Part shown: in pieces, positions 17,564 to 26,008 of the stretch
How the letters are laid out: the number at the start of each line of letters is the position of its first letter
Numbering within the stretch: position 1 is the stretch's first letter
Assembly: GCF_023074835.1 (NCBI RefSeq)
Contig: NZ_JALLGW010000001.1
Location: forward strand, 992,001 to 1,056,000
Length of the DNA stretch: 64,000 nucleotides
Direction of reading: 5' to 3'
Origin: Halomarina salina
GTDB lineage: Archaea; Halobacteriota; Halobacteria; Halobacteriales; Haloarculaceae
Made by a program: the position numbers and the translations under genes
Notes under the pieces: model-generated
Seen by the model: only the letters and a program-made list of their open reading frames with translations
Told to the model about the DNA's origin: nothing
The model's database searches: none

Positions 17564-17570
17564 GATAAAC
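17564..17570 (-). promoter_or_regulatory. TATA-like element of acoC
   Basis: GTTTATC (minus strand) is centred 28 bases upstream of the acoC ATG at 17539, the leaderless spacing. E2 therefore seems to be transcribed separately from acoABX. Confidence 0.55.
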
Positions 17571-17795
17571 ACTCGGTGCGGCGGGACTGACTGTCGCCCA
17601 TCGGTGACCGGCCGCACGGACCGTCTCCCGGCGACGTCTCTGGTCGTCTACTGGTCGTTCTTCGATGGTGCCGCCGGTGGCTCCGCGTTCGCGCGGCGCA
17701 ACACCCGACGTCGTGCTTCGCCGACGCGACGGAGTCCGGTCCCCCCGTCGTTCGGGCCGACTCGCTCACCGGTTTCGAGCGACCGGACGCCTCGC

Positions 17796-18161
17796 TCACT
17801 CGTTGTACGATTCGCGGATGCGGACGCGCCCCTCGGCGTCGCGAACGACGACCGTATCGCCGGGGTTCGCCCACACCGGTTCGGACGCGCTCCAGTAGAG
17901 CGTCGAGTCGGTGTCGGTCCCCGACCCGCTCCGGAGGACGAGCCGTTCACCGGCTTCCAGCGACGTCCCCTTCGGGAACCGGTACTCGGCACCCGATTCG
18001 TCCGCGACAGTCCACCCACCGATAGCCAGCGGCAGCGGGCCGTCGTTCTCGAACGCCACGAACTCCTCGTTCAGGTGGTGTGCGTCCCTGTCAGCGGGGT
18101 TCTCGTGGATCTCGTCGAGTACGAGCGTCGTCGGATGGACTCTCTCTTGGTCGTTCGTCAC
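17796..18161 (-). CDS. lamin-tail domain protein
   Basis: A 121-residue protein made almost entirely of one lamin-tail (LTD) beta-sandwich (about 12-118). Hallmarks are NEEFVAFENDGP, IGGWTVADESG, a GERLVLRSGSGTD turn and PVWANPGDTVVV. In prokaryotes LTDs usually accompany nucleases or surface proteins, but here there is no signal peptide. The same domain, sharing SG(S/A)GTDT, LYW, PVWxNxGDTVVV and the end of the sandwich, forms the C-terminus of the nuclease fusion at 36896-38506. The two probably share an origin. The role is unknown. Confidence 0.8.
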   Translation of the reverse strand: MTNDQERVHPTTLVLDEIHENPADRDAHHLNEEFVAFENDGPLPLAIGGWTVADESGAEYRFPKGTSLEAGERLVLRSGSGTDTDSTLYWSASEPVWANPGDTVVVRDAEGRVRIRESYNE

Positions 18162-18338
18162 CCTCGGTCACCGTCCGGAGTAGACGACTCGTCGTAATGA
18201 GGGTCGCGTCGTCAGCCACTCGGACCGGTCAGTACGACCCAGCGTCCGCTCGATGGGACGCTGTCTCACCGCGGATGCTCCGGTTGGGGGTCAGACCGAA
18301 ACGCGGACGCTGGCGGGGAGTCCCCCACGACACCGCGC

Positions 18339-19490
18339 CTACAGGCTGAACCGCTCGGCCGCCGTCTCCATGTCCTTGTCGCCGCGGCCGGAGAGGTTGA
18401 CGAGGATGGTGTCGTGGTCGCCGGCCTCCGCGAGTTCGATGGCGCGCGCCACCGCGTGGCTGGACTCCAGTGCGGGGATGATGCCCTCCGTCTCGCTGAG
18501 TTCGCGGAACGCCGCGAGCGCCTCGTCGTCCGTCACGCCGGTGTACTCGGCGCGGCCGAGTTCGCGGAACATCGCGTGTTCCGGACCGACGCCGGGGTAG
18601 TCCAGGCCGGCCGAGACTGAGTGGACCTCGACGTCGTCGTCGAGGACGCGCGTCCGCATCCCGTGGATGACGTCGTCCCGGCCCTTCGCGAGCGGTGCGG
18701 CGTGGCGCTTCGAGTCCGACCCCTCGCCGCCGCCTTCGGCCCCGTAGAACTCGACCGGGTCGTCGCGGAACGCGTGGAACAGGCCGATGGCGTTCGACCC
18801 GCCGCCCACACAGGCGACTGCGGCGTCCGGCAGGTCACCGGTCCGGTCGACGAACTGCTCGCGGGCCTCCCGGCCGATGACGCTCTGGAAGTCGCGGACC
18901 ATCCGGGGGAACGGGTCCGGGCCGACGACGCTCCCGACGAGGTAGTGGGTGTCGTCGACGTTCTGGGCGAAGTCCTCGAGGGCGACGTCGACGGCGTCCG
19001 CGAGGCCCGCGCCGCCGCGGGTCACCTCGTTGACCTCCGCGCCCATGAGGCGCATCCGGAAGACGTTCATCTGCTGGCGCTCGGCGTCCTTCTTCCCCAT
19101 GTATATCTCTGTGTCGAGGCCGAGGAGTGCGCCGACCATCGCGGTGGCCGTCCCGTGCTGGCCCGCCCCGGTCTCCGCGATGAGTCTCGTCCGACCGGTC
19201 TCCTTCGCCAGCAACCCCTGGCCCAGCGTGTTGTTGATCTTGTGCGCCCCGCCGTGGAGCAGGTCCTCGCGTTTCAGGTAGATGTCTGCTCCGTAGCGTT
19301 CGCTGAGGTTGCGCGCGTGGTAGAGCGGGGTCGGTCGCCCGGCGAACGTCTCCAGCAGGTCGCGGAGGTCCGACCGGAACGCGTCGGTGTGGGCGACGTC
19401 GTCGTACGCCGCCGCCAACTGTTCGAGCGGGTCTTCCAGCACGTCCGGGACGTGGCGTCCGCCGTAGCCCTCGAAATCGCCGTCTGACAT
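18339..19490 (-). CDS. trpB: tryptophan synthase beta chain
   Basis: A 383-residue PLP enzyme that condenses indole and serine to tryptophan. The LKREDLLHGGAHKINN segment holds the PLP Lys (84). The ETGAGQHGTATA motif contacts the carboxylate, GGGSNAIG binds the PLP phosphate, and the C-terminal SGRGDKD turn is present. The HGGAHK form is that of canonical TrpB1 rather than TrpB2. ATG at 19490 is preferred over a GTG 15 bases upstream. Neither trpA nor other trp genes adjoin it, which is unusual. It may serve as an orphan or second TrpB using free indole, or the pathway genes may lie elsewhere. Confidence 0.9.
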   Translation of the reverse strand: MSDGDFEGYGGRHVPDVLEDPLEQLAAAYDDVAHTDAFRSDLRDLLETFAGRPTPLYHARNLSERYGADIYLKREDLLHGGAHKINNTLGQGLLAKETGRTRLIAETGAGQHGTATAMVGALLGLDTEIYMGKKDAERQQMNVFRMRLMGAEVNEVTRGGAGLADAVDVALEDFAQNVDDTHYLVGSVVGPDPFPRMVRDFQSVIGREAREQFVDRTGDLPDAAVACVGGGSNAIGLFHAFRDDPVEFYGAEGGGEGSDSKRHAAPLAKGRDDVIHGMRTRVLDDDVEVHSVSAGLDYPGVGPEHAMFRELGRAEYTGVTDDEALAAFRELSETEGIIPALESSHAVARAIELAEAGDHDTILVNLSGRGDKDMETAAERFSL

Positions 19491-19657
19491 GTCGTGCGAA
19501 GCCACGAGGTGGTGAGTGAACTACCTTACCCCCGCTCGGGACACGGGCGGCGATAAGTCGCCTCCCCTCGGCGTCGACCGTCGCGTCCTCGGTCGCGGAC
19601 CTCCCCACGGCTCGCTTGGCCGTACAGAGTGTGGGGACCCGCGAGGTCGGGTCCGCC

Positions 19658-20356
19658 TCAGCCGACCGCGTGGAACTCGACCGAGTACTCCTCCGGGAGT
19701 CCGGCGATGTCGGCGACGACGTGGACGACCCGGTCGCGTGCCTGTGACCGGGCGTGCTCCCGCATCGTCGCCTCCTGCGTCCGTTCGAGTTCGCCGGTCC
19801 CCGTCTTCACCTCGAACAGGTACCGCTGCACGTCCGGCCCCCACCGAAGCCTGACCGCGGCCGCGACGTCGGGGTGCCACGTCCCCGCGTCGTTCGAGAC
19901 GACTGGCGGTGAGGAGTCCACCCGAACGCGGAGGGCGTCGTCGATTCCCAGGTCGCGGTGGACGAACTGCTTCAGCGGTCTCGTCCCGTGTGGCGTCGCG
20001 GTGAACAGCGCCTCGCCGAACGCGCCGTACTGGTTCGCCGTGGGGTCGAACGTCCACCCCTCGTCCGGCGGCCCGCGCTCGTCGGCGCTGTAGCCGTGCT
20101 GCCCGAGACTCACGAGGTACCACTCGACTTCGGCGGGGTCGTTCGGCGCGACTCGCTGGAGGCTCAACTCCGCGGACGTGCGATGCCGGGTCAGTTCCTC
20201 GCGGGCCGCCTCGACGGAGGTGAACTGCACCACCTCGCCGTGCTCCTCGGCGTACGACTCGACGACCCCACAGTCGCGGACGGCGGAGGGCTTGATAGCG
20301 ACCGACACCTCGTCGTCGAACTCCGGGTCTCCCGGCCAGCTATCGCGCCACGTCAT
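19658..20356 (-). CDS. unknown protein with PD-(D/E)XK nuclease-like signature
   Basis: A 232-residue protein I do not recognise as a named family. Its C-terminal half reads HPDVAAAV (Asp 163), then YLFEVKTG (Glu 182, Lys 184), then TQEATM (Gln 194). That is the Asp...ExK...Gln order of restriction-endonuclease-like folds. The N-terminal half (1-130) is acidic with a possible substrate-binding role. ATG at 20356 (MTWRDSW) leaves about 96 bases to the divergent gene at 20453. If active it would be a metal-dependent nuclease, perhaps in repair, but this rests on motif shape alone. Confidence 0.62.
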   Translation of the reverse strand: MTWRDSWPGDPEFDDEVSVAIKPSAVRDCGVVESYAEEHGEVVQFTSVEAAREELTRHRTSAELSLQRVAPNDPAEVEWYLVSLGQHGYSADERGPPDEGWTFDPTANQYGAFGEALFTATPHGTRPLKQFVHRDLGIDDALRVRVDSSPPVVSNDAGTWHPDVAAAVRLRWGPDVQRYLFEVKTGTGELERTQEATMREHARSQARDRVVHVVADIAGLPEEYSVEFHAVG

Positions 20357-20452
20357 CGGTCCGTGGTTGCTACCGACGCGTATTGAAATCGCACCATCTT
20401 CGCGCCCACTCGCGGAGAAACTGGTTTGTTCGCGGTCGCCGTGGGACGGCCA

Positions 20453-20698
20453 ATGAAGGAGGACGTCGTCGAGGTCACGCTGGAGCGAGCGAGCGACGAG
20501 GGAGTGCCGGTCGGCGTCGACGACGACGGGAGGGAAATCCACGTTCCCGACGGGGAGGTAGGTGGGACGTACCGTGTCGTCGTCATCAAGACCATCAACG
20601 GCGTCCATCGCGGGCGGATTCGCGCCGCGAGACACCCCGAGAACGGGTGGGGGCCGGTCCACAGCCGGAGCGAGAACACCCACGAACCTTCGGACTAA
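20453..20698 (+). CDS. small TRAM/OB-like protein
   Basis: An 81-residue acidic protein. Its pattern (VVEVTLERASDEGVPVG, REIHVPDGEVGGTYRVVV, then an HRGRI strand) resembles a TRAM-type beta-barrel, an RNA-binding module common as stand-alone proteins in haloarchaea. The match is approximate and the usual basic surface is not evident. It is divergent from the nuclease-like gene and 36 bases upstream of the LLM flavoprotein gene on the same strand. Function unknown. Confidence 0.6.
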   Translation: MKEDVVEVTLERASDEGVPVGVDDDGREIHVPDGEVGGTYRVVVIKTINGVHRGRIRAARHPENGWGPVHSRSENTHEPSD

Positions 20699-20734
20699 CC
20701 GAACCGTTACCCCTCGCAGTCCCCGACTCCTGCT

Positions 20735-21757
20735 ATGGACCTCTCTGTTGTCGACCTGTCCCCGCTCCCCGACGGCGGAAGCGCCACGGAGGCGTACGCG
20801 AACACCGTCGACGCCGCCCAGCAGGCCGAACGACTCGGCTACGAGCGGTTCTGGGTCGCCGAACACCACGGGATGGCCGACTCCATCGCCGGCACGTCGC
20901 CCGAGGTGCTGCTCGGCCACCTGGCCGCCGAGACGGACACCATCCGACTGGGGTCGGGAGCCGTGTTGCTCAACCACTACAGCCCGTTCAAGGTCGCCGA
21001 GCAGTTCGGCGTGCTCGACGGACTCGCGCCGGACCGTATCGACGCGGGGCTGGGTCGAGCGAACGGCTCGCCGGCGTCCGACCGCGCCCTCCAGACGAGT
21101 CGCCGCGTGCAGAACCCCGACGAGGACCACGCCGAGAAGATAGAGAGCGTCGTCAACCACCTCTACGACGACTTCCCCGACGAACACCCCTACAGCGACC
21201 TGACCATCCCCCGCTCGAACGGGGACCCACCCGCGCCCTGGGTCCTCGGGTCGAGTCCGTCGAGTGCGGGCATCGCGGGCCAACTCGGCCTCCCCTACTG
21301 CTTCGCGGCGTTCATCCGCCCGCAGTTCGCCACGCACGCGTTCGAGCAGTACCGCGAGCGGTTCGAGGCGTCGCGGCTGGCCGGTGGCGTCGAGGAGCCG
21401 GAGGGCATCGTCGCGGTGAACGCCGTCTGTGCGGAGACCGACGAGGAGGCTGCACGGCTGCGCGCCGTGGCCGAAGCGACCTACCAGCGGATGCAGCGCG
21501 GTGTCGTCGGGACGCGGCCGTCCGTCGAGGAGGCGCTCGACGAACTCGGTGGCGTACCCGACCCGACGCCCGCGACGCTCGACTCGGAGGAGTGGCCGCG
21601 TGCGATTTCGGGGAGTCCGGAGCGACTCGCCGGATTGCTCGAACAGCTCTCTGACCGGGTCGGCGTCGACGAGGTGATGATTCAACACGTCACCGGGACG
21701 CACGAGCAGGCGCTCCGGTCGCACGAACTGCTGGCAGAGGGCGTCGGAATCCGGTGA
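20735..21757 (+). CDS. LLM-class flavin-dependent oxidoreductase
   Basis: A 340-residue luciferase-like monooxygenase family TIM barrel. It begins MDLSVVDLSPLPDGG, then ERFWVAEHHGM (the conserved EHH), RLGSGAVLLNHYSPFKVAEQFGVLD and DRIDAGLGRANG. It aligns with the YhbW-like branch of single-component-type proteins. It probably uses FMN or F420 to oxidise a small molecule in the cytoplasm; the substrate is unknown. Length is normal for the family. It appears monocistronic or follows the small gene at 20453. Confidence 0.9.
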   Translation: MDLSVVDLSPLPDGGSATEAYANTVDAAQQAERLGYERFWVAEHHGMADSIAGTSPEVLLGHLAAETDTIRLGSGAVLLNHYSPFKVAEQFGVLDGLAPDRIDAGLGRANGSPASDRALQTSRRVQNPDEDHAEKIESVVNHLYDDFPDEHPYSDLTIPRSNGDPPAPWVLGSSPSSAGIAGQLGLPYCFAAFIRPQFATHAFEQYRERFEASRLAGGVEEPEGIVAVNAVCAETDEEAARLRAVAEATYQRMQRGVVGTRPSVEEALDELGGVPDPTPATLDSEEWPRAISGSPERLAGLLEQLSDRVGVDEVMIQHVTGTHEQALRSHELLAEGVGIR

Positions 21758-21943
21758 CGGCCGCTCCGCCCTGAAGCCCACGAGGGACGCTGCGACGAAC
21801 ACGGAGATGCCGTGGCGACCGTGCTCACGTCCCGGAGTGGTGAGTCAGTCCAGCGCGAGACCACCCGGTAGCGTCCGTTGGAGGCGTGCGTCCCTCGATG
21901 GCTCTGGTAACGCTTAACAACGAGCCGCACCCCCTCCGGAGCA

Positions 21944-22642
21944 ATGCACGAGCGAGCGTACGGCCTCGACGACGTGAGCGTCGTGATGGGGGCGTACAAC
22001 GAAGTCGACGCCATCGGGCCGGTGCTCGACGACATCGAGGCGGCGACCGACGGACGGGCGGAGGCGGTCGTCGTCGACAGCTCCGACGACGGGACCGCCG
22101 CGGTGGCCCGCGACCACGGGGCGACCGTCGTGGACCAGCCACCGAGGGGCTACGGAGTCGCCGTGAGCCGGGCGTTGCGGGAGGCGACCACCCCGGTTCG
22201 GGTGACGACCGACTGCGACGGGACCTACCCGATGGACCGCATCCCCGACTTCCTCGACCTGGTGAACGAGGGGTACGACGTCGTGAGCGGCGACCGACTG
22301 TACCACGGTGCGCGGACGATGCCGCGCGTCAACCGGGCGGGGAACCACGCGTTCGCGGCGCTGGCTAGCCTCCTCTCGGGGAGGCGACTGCACGACGTGA
22401 CGACCGGGATGCGCGCGTACCACGAGTCGGTCGTCGAGTCCATCGAGTGGACGGAGAACACGGGCCTCTCCGCCGAACTGTTGATCCGCCCGGTGATGCG
22501 GGGCTACCGCGTCCGGGAGGAACCCATCGACTACGACGAACGCATCGGCGAGACGAAACTCGACCCGTTCGCCGGCGGCAGGGCCATCGGCGGGTCGATT
22601 CTGACCGTCTGCGCCGAGGAGCGACGCCGACGACGGTCCTGA
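21944..22642 (+). CDS. family 2 glycosyltransferase (dolichyl-phosphate sugar synthase-like)
   Basis: A 232-residue GT-A glycosyltransferase. VSVVMGAYNEVDAI is the nucleotide-sugar entry strand, EAVVVDSSDDGT carries the first acidic pair, and VRVTTDCDGTYPMD has the metal-binding D-x-D. There are no C-terminal membrane helices. It resembles AglJ/DPM1-type enzymes that charge dolichyl phosphate with a sugar on the cytoplasmic membrane face. A GCTTAAC element about 30 bases before the ATG suggests a leaderless promoter. It converges on the GT39-type gene (25-base gap), so the two may be partners: one makes the lipid-linked sugar, the other uses it outside. Confidence 0.87.
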   Translation: MHERAYGLDDVSVVMGAYNEVDAIGPVLDDIEAATDGRAEAVVVDSSDDGTAAVARDHGATVVDQPPRGYGVAVSRALREATTPVRVTTDCDGTYPMDRIPDFLDLVNEGYDVVSGDRLYHGARTMPRVNRAGNHAFAALASLLSGRRLHDVTTGMRAYHESVVESIEWTENTGLSAELLIRPVMRGYRVREEPIDYDERIGETKLDPFAGGRAIGGSILTVCAEERRRRRS

Positions 22643-22666
22643 ACGGCGGACGGGACTGGCGTCGGT

Positions 22667-24856
22667 CTATCGCCGGGCGCTGCCGTCCGAGACGGTCGCG
22701 TTCGTCCCCCGGTCGGGCCCCGAGTCGTCGAGGGCGACCGGCACGCAGCGGTCGGGGACGGGACAGCGTTCGGCCGTCGGCGACAGCGCCCGGTGCGTCC
22801 CACCGCGCGACTCGACGGGGAACGTCACCTCGTAGCTGTAGCCGCCGGTCGGCCCGGTGTCGACGAACACCTCGACGTGGACCTCGTCGGACTCGTCGAG
22901 TGCGACGCTCCCGTCTGACCCGGTCGGTTCGAGCGTCGGTCCGGTGACGCTCACGGTTCCGTCCTCCACGACCACCGACAGCGAGAGCGACCCGCCCGCG
23001 TCGGTTCCCACGAGGTACGCGGAGCCGCGGTCGGTCGCGAGGCGAACCGTCGTCCCCGTCACGGTCGCCGGTCGCGCGAGCGTGGCGTTCACCGCGAGTC
23101 GCTCGCCCGCGAGTCGGTCGACCGGGACGAGCGTCGCCCGGACAGTCGAGTCGTCGGTGGGGACCCACGTCCCGGTGTAGACGTAGCGGTAGAGGTCGCG
23201 GTCCCCGAACCGTGACGCGACATCGAGTTCGCGGGTGTCGCCGAGAGCGTAGACCGCTCTCCCGTCGTAGGCGGCGTCGTTCCGGAGCGCCTGGAACGGG
23301 TGGTTCAGCCACGGTCCGTACGTCGCCGGGAGGAAGACGACCGACTCCTCGGGCGGGCCGTCGTCGAAGGGTGCGTACCCGGCGCTGTACTCCTCGGTCA
23401 CCCCGGCGTTCGGGGCGACGCGTGCACCGACGACGGCCGCACCGACGCCGCTCGCGACCACCGCACCGACGACGAGTATCGCCACGACGACCTGCGGCGC
23501 TCGGTCGGCACCGACGCCGTCCCGGCGGGCGAGCCACGCCGGCACCGTCTCTCGTAGCCACTCGACCGCGGCGACGACGGCGACGGCGGCGAACACCGCC
23601 GTCGGAACGACGAGGTCGTAGTGGTAGTACGGGCCGAGGTAGTGGACGAGGCCGTCGGTGTCGGACGCCAGCGAGCCGAGGACGTTGTAGTTCCCCCAGA
23701 ACGCGACGTTCCCGCCCGCCACGGTGAGGTACGTCGCGGCGAGGAGCGCGGGGCGGACGCGGTCGCCCCCTCCCTCGACGCCACTCGACCCGTGCACACC
23801 GACGACGAAGACGAGTAGCAGGCCGACCGCCGCTGTGACGGTCCCGAGCGGTCCGGCGACGACCCACTCGGCGAACAGGTCGCGGAGGACGAGCGCGTTC
23901 GCGCGGAGCGCGAGTTCGGGTGTGTAGTCGACGGCGTGGCCGAGCAGCGCGTGTCGCCCGAAGCCGACGCCGTCGGTCGGCGCGAACGCCAGGTAGGGGA
24001 ACACGAACGGGTCGCCGGTCACGACGGCGTTGTAGCCGAGGGCGACGAGCACCCCTACGGACCCTATCGTCGCGGTGACGATGCGACGGACGAGGAGTCC
24101 GCGAGTCTCGCTCTGTGACGTATCGGTCTGCACCCGCCACACGCGCGAGCGGACGGCGGTGGCGAGCGCGTGGCCGACGAACGGGAGGGCGAACAGCACG
24201 GCGGTGTAGGGTCTGGCGAAGAACGCTACGCCGACGGCGAGGCCCGCCAGCGCCGCGTCCCGGACGCTCTCGCGGCGCTCGCCTCGGAGGTACCAGACGG
24301 CGAAGGCGACGTTCAGCGTCGTCGTCAGCGCGTACGGGAGGAACAGGCCCGCGTGGACGACGAACAGCGGCGTCCCGAGCAGGAGGACGCCCGCGAGGAC
24401 GCCGACCCGCGTGTCGAACAGCTCTCGGCCGAGGGCGACGACGCCCGCGACGAGCGAGGCCGAGATGGCCGCGGTCGCCAGCGAGTACCCGCCGAGCAGT
24501 CGGCCGAGCGCGAAGACGGCCGCCGGGACGGGTGCGTACTTCGAGTAGAGGCCCTCTGCCCCGTCGACGAAGAACCAGGGTCGGAACGACTCCTCGACGG
24601 GTGGTCGGAGGAACAGTCGGCCGTGGAGCAGCAGGTCCGCCTGCTGGAGGTAGACGCCCTCGTCGTGGTTCACCGAGAGGTAGGGGAACAGTGTCGACGC
24701 GACGAACAGCGACAGGATAGCGCCGACGGCGGCCAGGACGACCGACGCGAGGTGGCCGCGGTCGAGGTGGTCGAGCGACGACCGGAACGCCTCTGTGGAG
24801 AGCCCACGGGAGCGGTAGCCATCGTCGCCGTCGTCGTCGGGCGACCGACCCGACAT
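22667..24856 (-). CDS. GT39-type polytopic glycosyltransferase (dolichyl-phosphate-sugar:protein/glycan transferase-like)
   Basis: A 729-residue membrane protein. It has about ten to twelve hydrophobic segments from residue 37 to about 470, then an extracellular beta-rich domain of about 240 residues. The first outer loop carries SVNHDEGVYLQQADLLLHG, with Asp 65-Glu 66 in the acidic motif of GT-C/ArnT/PMT-like enzymes. They take sugar from a polyprenyl/dolichyl phosphate. Its ATG directly follows the stop of the ferric transporter ATPase gene (24856/24857), so it is the last gene of the operator-controlled iron operon. That context is unexpected for a glycosyltransferase. The acceptor is unknown. 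Confidence 0.82.
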   Translation of the reverse strand: MSGRSPDDDGDDGYRSRGLSTEAFRSSLDHLDRGHLASVVLAAVGAILSLFVASTLFPYLSVNHDEGVYLQQADLLLHGRLFLRPPVEESFRPWFFVDGAEGLYSKYAPVPAAVFALGRLLGGYSLATAAISASLVAGVVALGRELFDTRVGVLAGVLLLGTPLFVVHAGLFLPYALTTTLNVAFAVWYLRGERRESVRDAALAGLAVGVAFFARPYTAVLFALPFVGHALATAVRSRVWRVQTDTSQSETRGLLVRRIVTATIGSVGVLVALGYNAVVTGDPFVFPYLAFAPTDGVGFGRHALLGHAVDYTPELALRANALVLRDLFAEWVVAGPLGTVTAAVGLLLVFVVGVHGSSGVEGGGDRVRPALLAATYLTVAGGNVAFWGNYNVLGSLASDTDGLVHYLGPYYHYDLVVPTAVFAAVAVVAAVEWLRETVPAWLARRDGVGADRAPQVVVAILVVGAVVASGVGAAVVGARVAPNAGVTEEYSAGYAPFDDGPPEESVVFLPATYGPWLNHPFQALRNDAAYDGRAVYALGDTRELDVASRFGDRDLYRYVYTGTWVPTDDSTVRATLVPVDRLAGERLAVNATLARPATVTGTTVRLATDRGSAYLVGTDAGGSLSLSVVVEDGTVSVTGPTLEPTGSDGSVALDESDEVHVEVFVDTGPTGGYSYEVTFPVESRGGTHRALSPTAERCPVPDRCVPVALDDSGPDRGTNATVSDGSARR

Positions 24857-26008
24857 CTATCGGGCCGGGTACCAGGCGAGTTCGTGGTCGGCGACGAGCG
24901 TCACCGTCACCGGGTCGCCCACCTCGAACTCCTCGGTGTGGTTGTGGAGACAGCGCACGACGGTGCCGTCGTCGAGTTCGACGTGGTAGACGAACGACGG
25001 GCCGGTGTACTGTCGGCGGACGACGGTCCCGTCGGCGTCGCCGGCCGCGGCCGGTTCGGCCCGGAGGTCGTCGGGGCGGACGAGGACGTCGACCCGACTC
25101 CCCGCGTAGCCGTCGCCGAGCCCCGCCAGCAGGTCCCGGTCGTAGGAGCCGACGCTCGTCTCGACGGCGTCCGCCGTCACCTCGGCGGGGAGGAAACTGG
25201 CCTGCCCGAGGAACGAGGCGACGAACCGCGACGTCGGGTTCTCGAACACCTCCTCGGGTGGACCGACCTGTTCGAGACGGCCGTCGTTGACGACGGCGAT
25301 GCGGTCGGAGATGGAGAGCGCCTCCTCCTGGTCGTGGGTGACGGAGACGGCGGTGACGTTCGCCTCGTCGAGGATGCGCTTGACCTCCTCGCGCATCCTG
25401 ACCCGGAGGCGCACGTCGAGGTTCGAGAACGGCTCGTCCAGCAGGAGGACGTCCGGTTCGGGCGCGAGCGACCGGGCGAGCGCCACGCGCTGGCGCTGGC
25501 CGCCCGAGAGGTCCTCGGGCGAGCGGTCGCCGTACTCCGACAGGCCGACGAGGTCGAGCAGGTCGTCGACGCGTGCTTCAGCCTCCGGCGAGTCCGGGTC
25601 CTCGAGGCCGAACGCGACGTTCTCGGCGACGGTCAGGTGGGGGAACAGCGCGAACTCCTGGAACACCAGTCCCACGTCTCGCTCCTCCGGGGGCGTCTGC
25701 GGGCCGTCGCCGGCGACCACCGTGCCGCCGACCTCGATGGTGCCCTCGGTGACCGATTCGAGGCCCGCTATCATCCGGAGGGTCGTCGTCTTCCCGCAGC
25801 CAGAGGGGCCGAGGAGCGTGACGAGCTCCCCCTCGTGGACGAGCAGGTCGAGGTCGGAGACGGCGGTCTCCGAGCCGTAGCGTTTACCGACGCCGGACAG
25901 TTCCAGCACCGGGTCGGCGGTCGGCGACCGGTCAGTCGGGGATGCACGACGCCCTGCCACCGCGTCGGCGGGTGCTGCGTCCGTCGTCGAGGTCGGGTTC
26001 TCATGCAT
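24857..26008 (-). CDS. ferric-type ABC transporter ATP-binding protein
   Basis: A 383-residue ATPase of the FbpC/PotA class. An acidic, Ser/Thr-rich extension of about 30 residues precedes Walker A (GPSGCGKTT, about 67-75), the Q-loop (VFQEFALFPHLT), signature LSGGQRQRVALARSL, Walker B LLLDEPFSNLD and the H-loop VTHDQEEA. A TOBE_2-type regulatory domain occupies about 290-383. It powers uptake through the permease at 26001-27644, whose end it overlaps by eight bases. Together with the FbpA-like lipoprotein this is most likely a ferric importer. Confidence 0.92.
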   Translation of the reverse strand: MHENPTSTTDAAPADAVAGRRASPTDRSPTADPVLELSGVGKRYGSETAVSDLDLLVHEGELVTLLGPSGCGKTTTLRMIAGLESVTEGTIEVGGTVVAGDGPQTPPEERDVGLVFQEFALFPHLTVAENVAFGLEDPDSPEAEARVDDLLDLVGLSEYGDRSPEDLSGGQRQRVALARSLAPEPDVLLLDEPFSNLDVRLRVRMREEVKRILDEANVTAVSVTHDQEEALSISDRIAVVNDGRLEQVGPPEEVFENPTSRFVASFLGQASFLPAEVTADAVETSVGSYDRDLLAGLGDGYAGSRVDVLVRPDDLRAEPAAAGDADGTVVRRQYTGPSFVYHVELDDGTVVRCLHNHTEEFEVGDPVTVTLVADHELAWYPAR

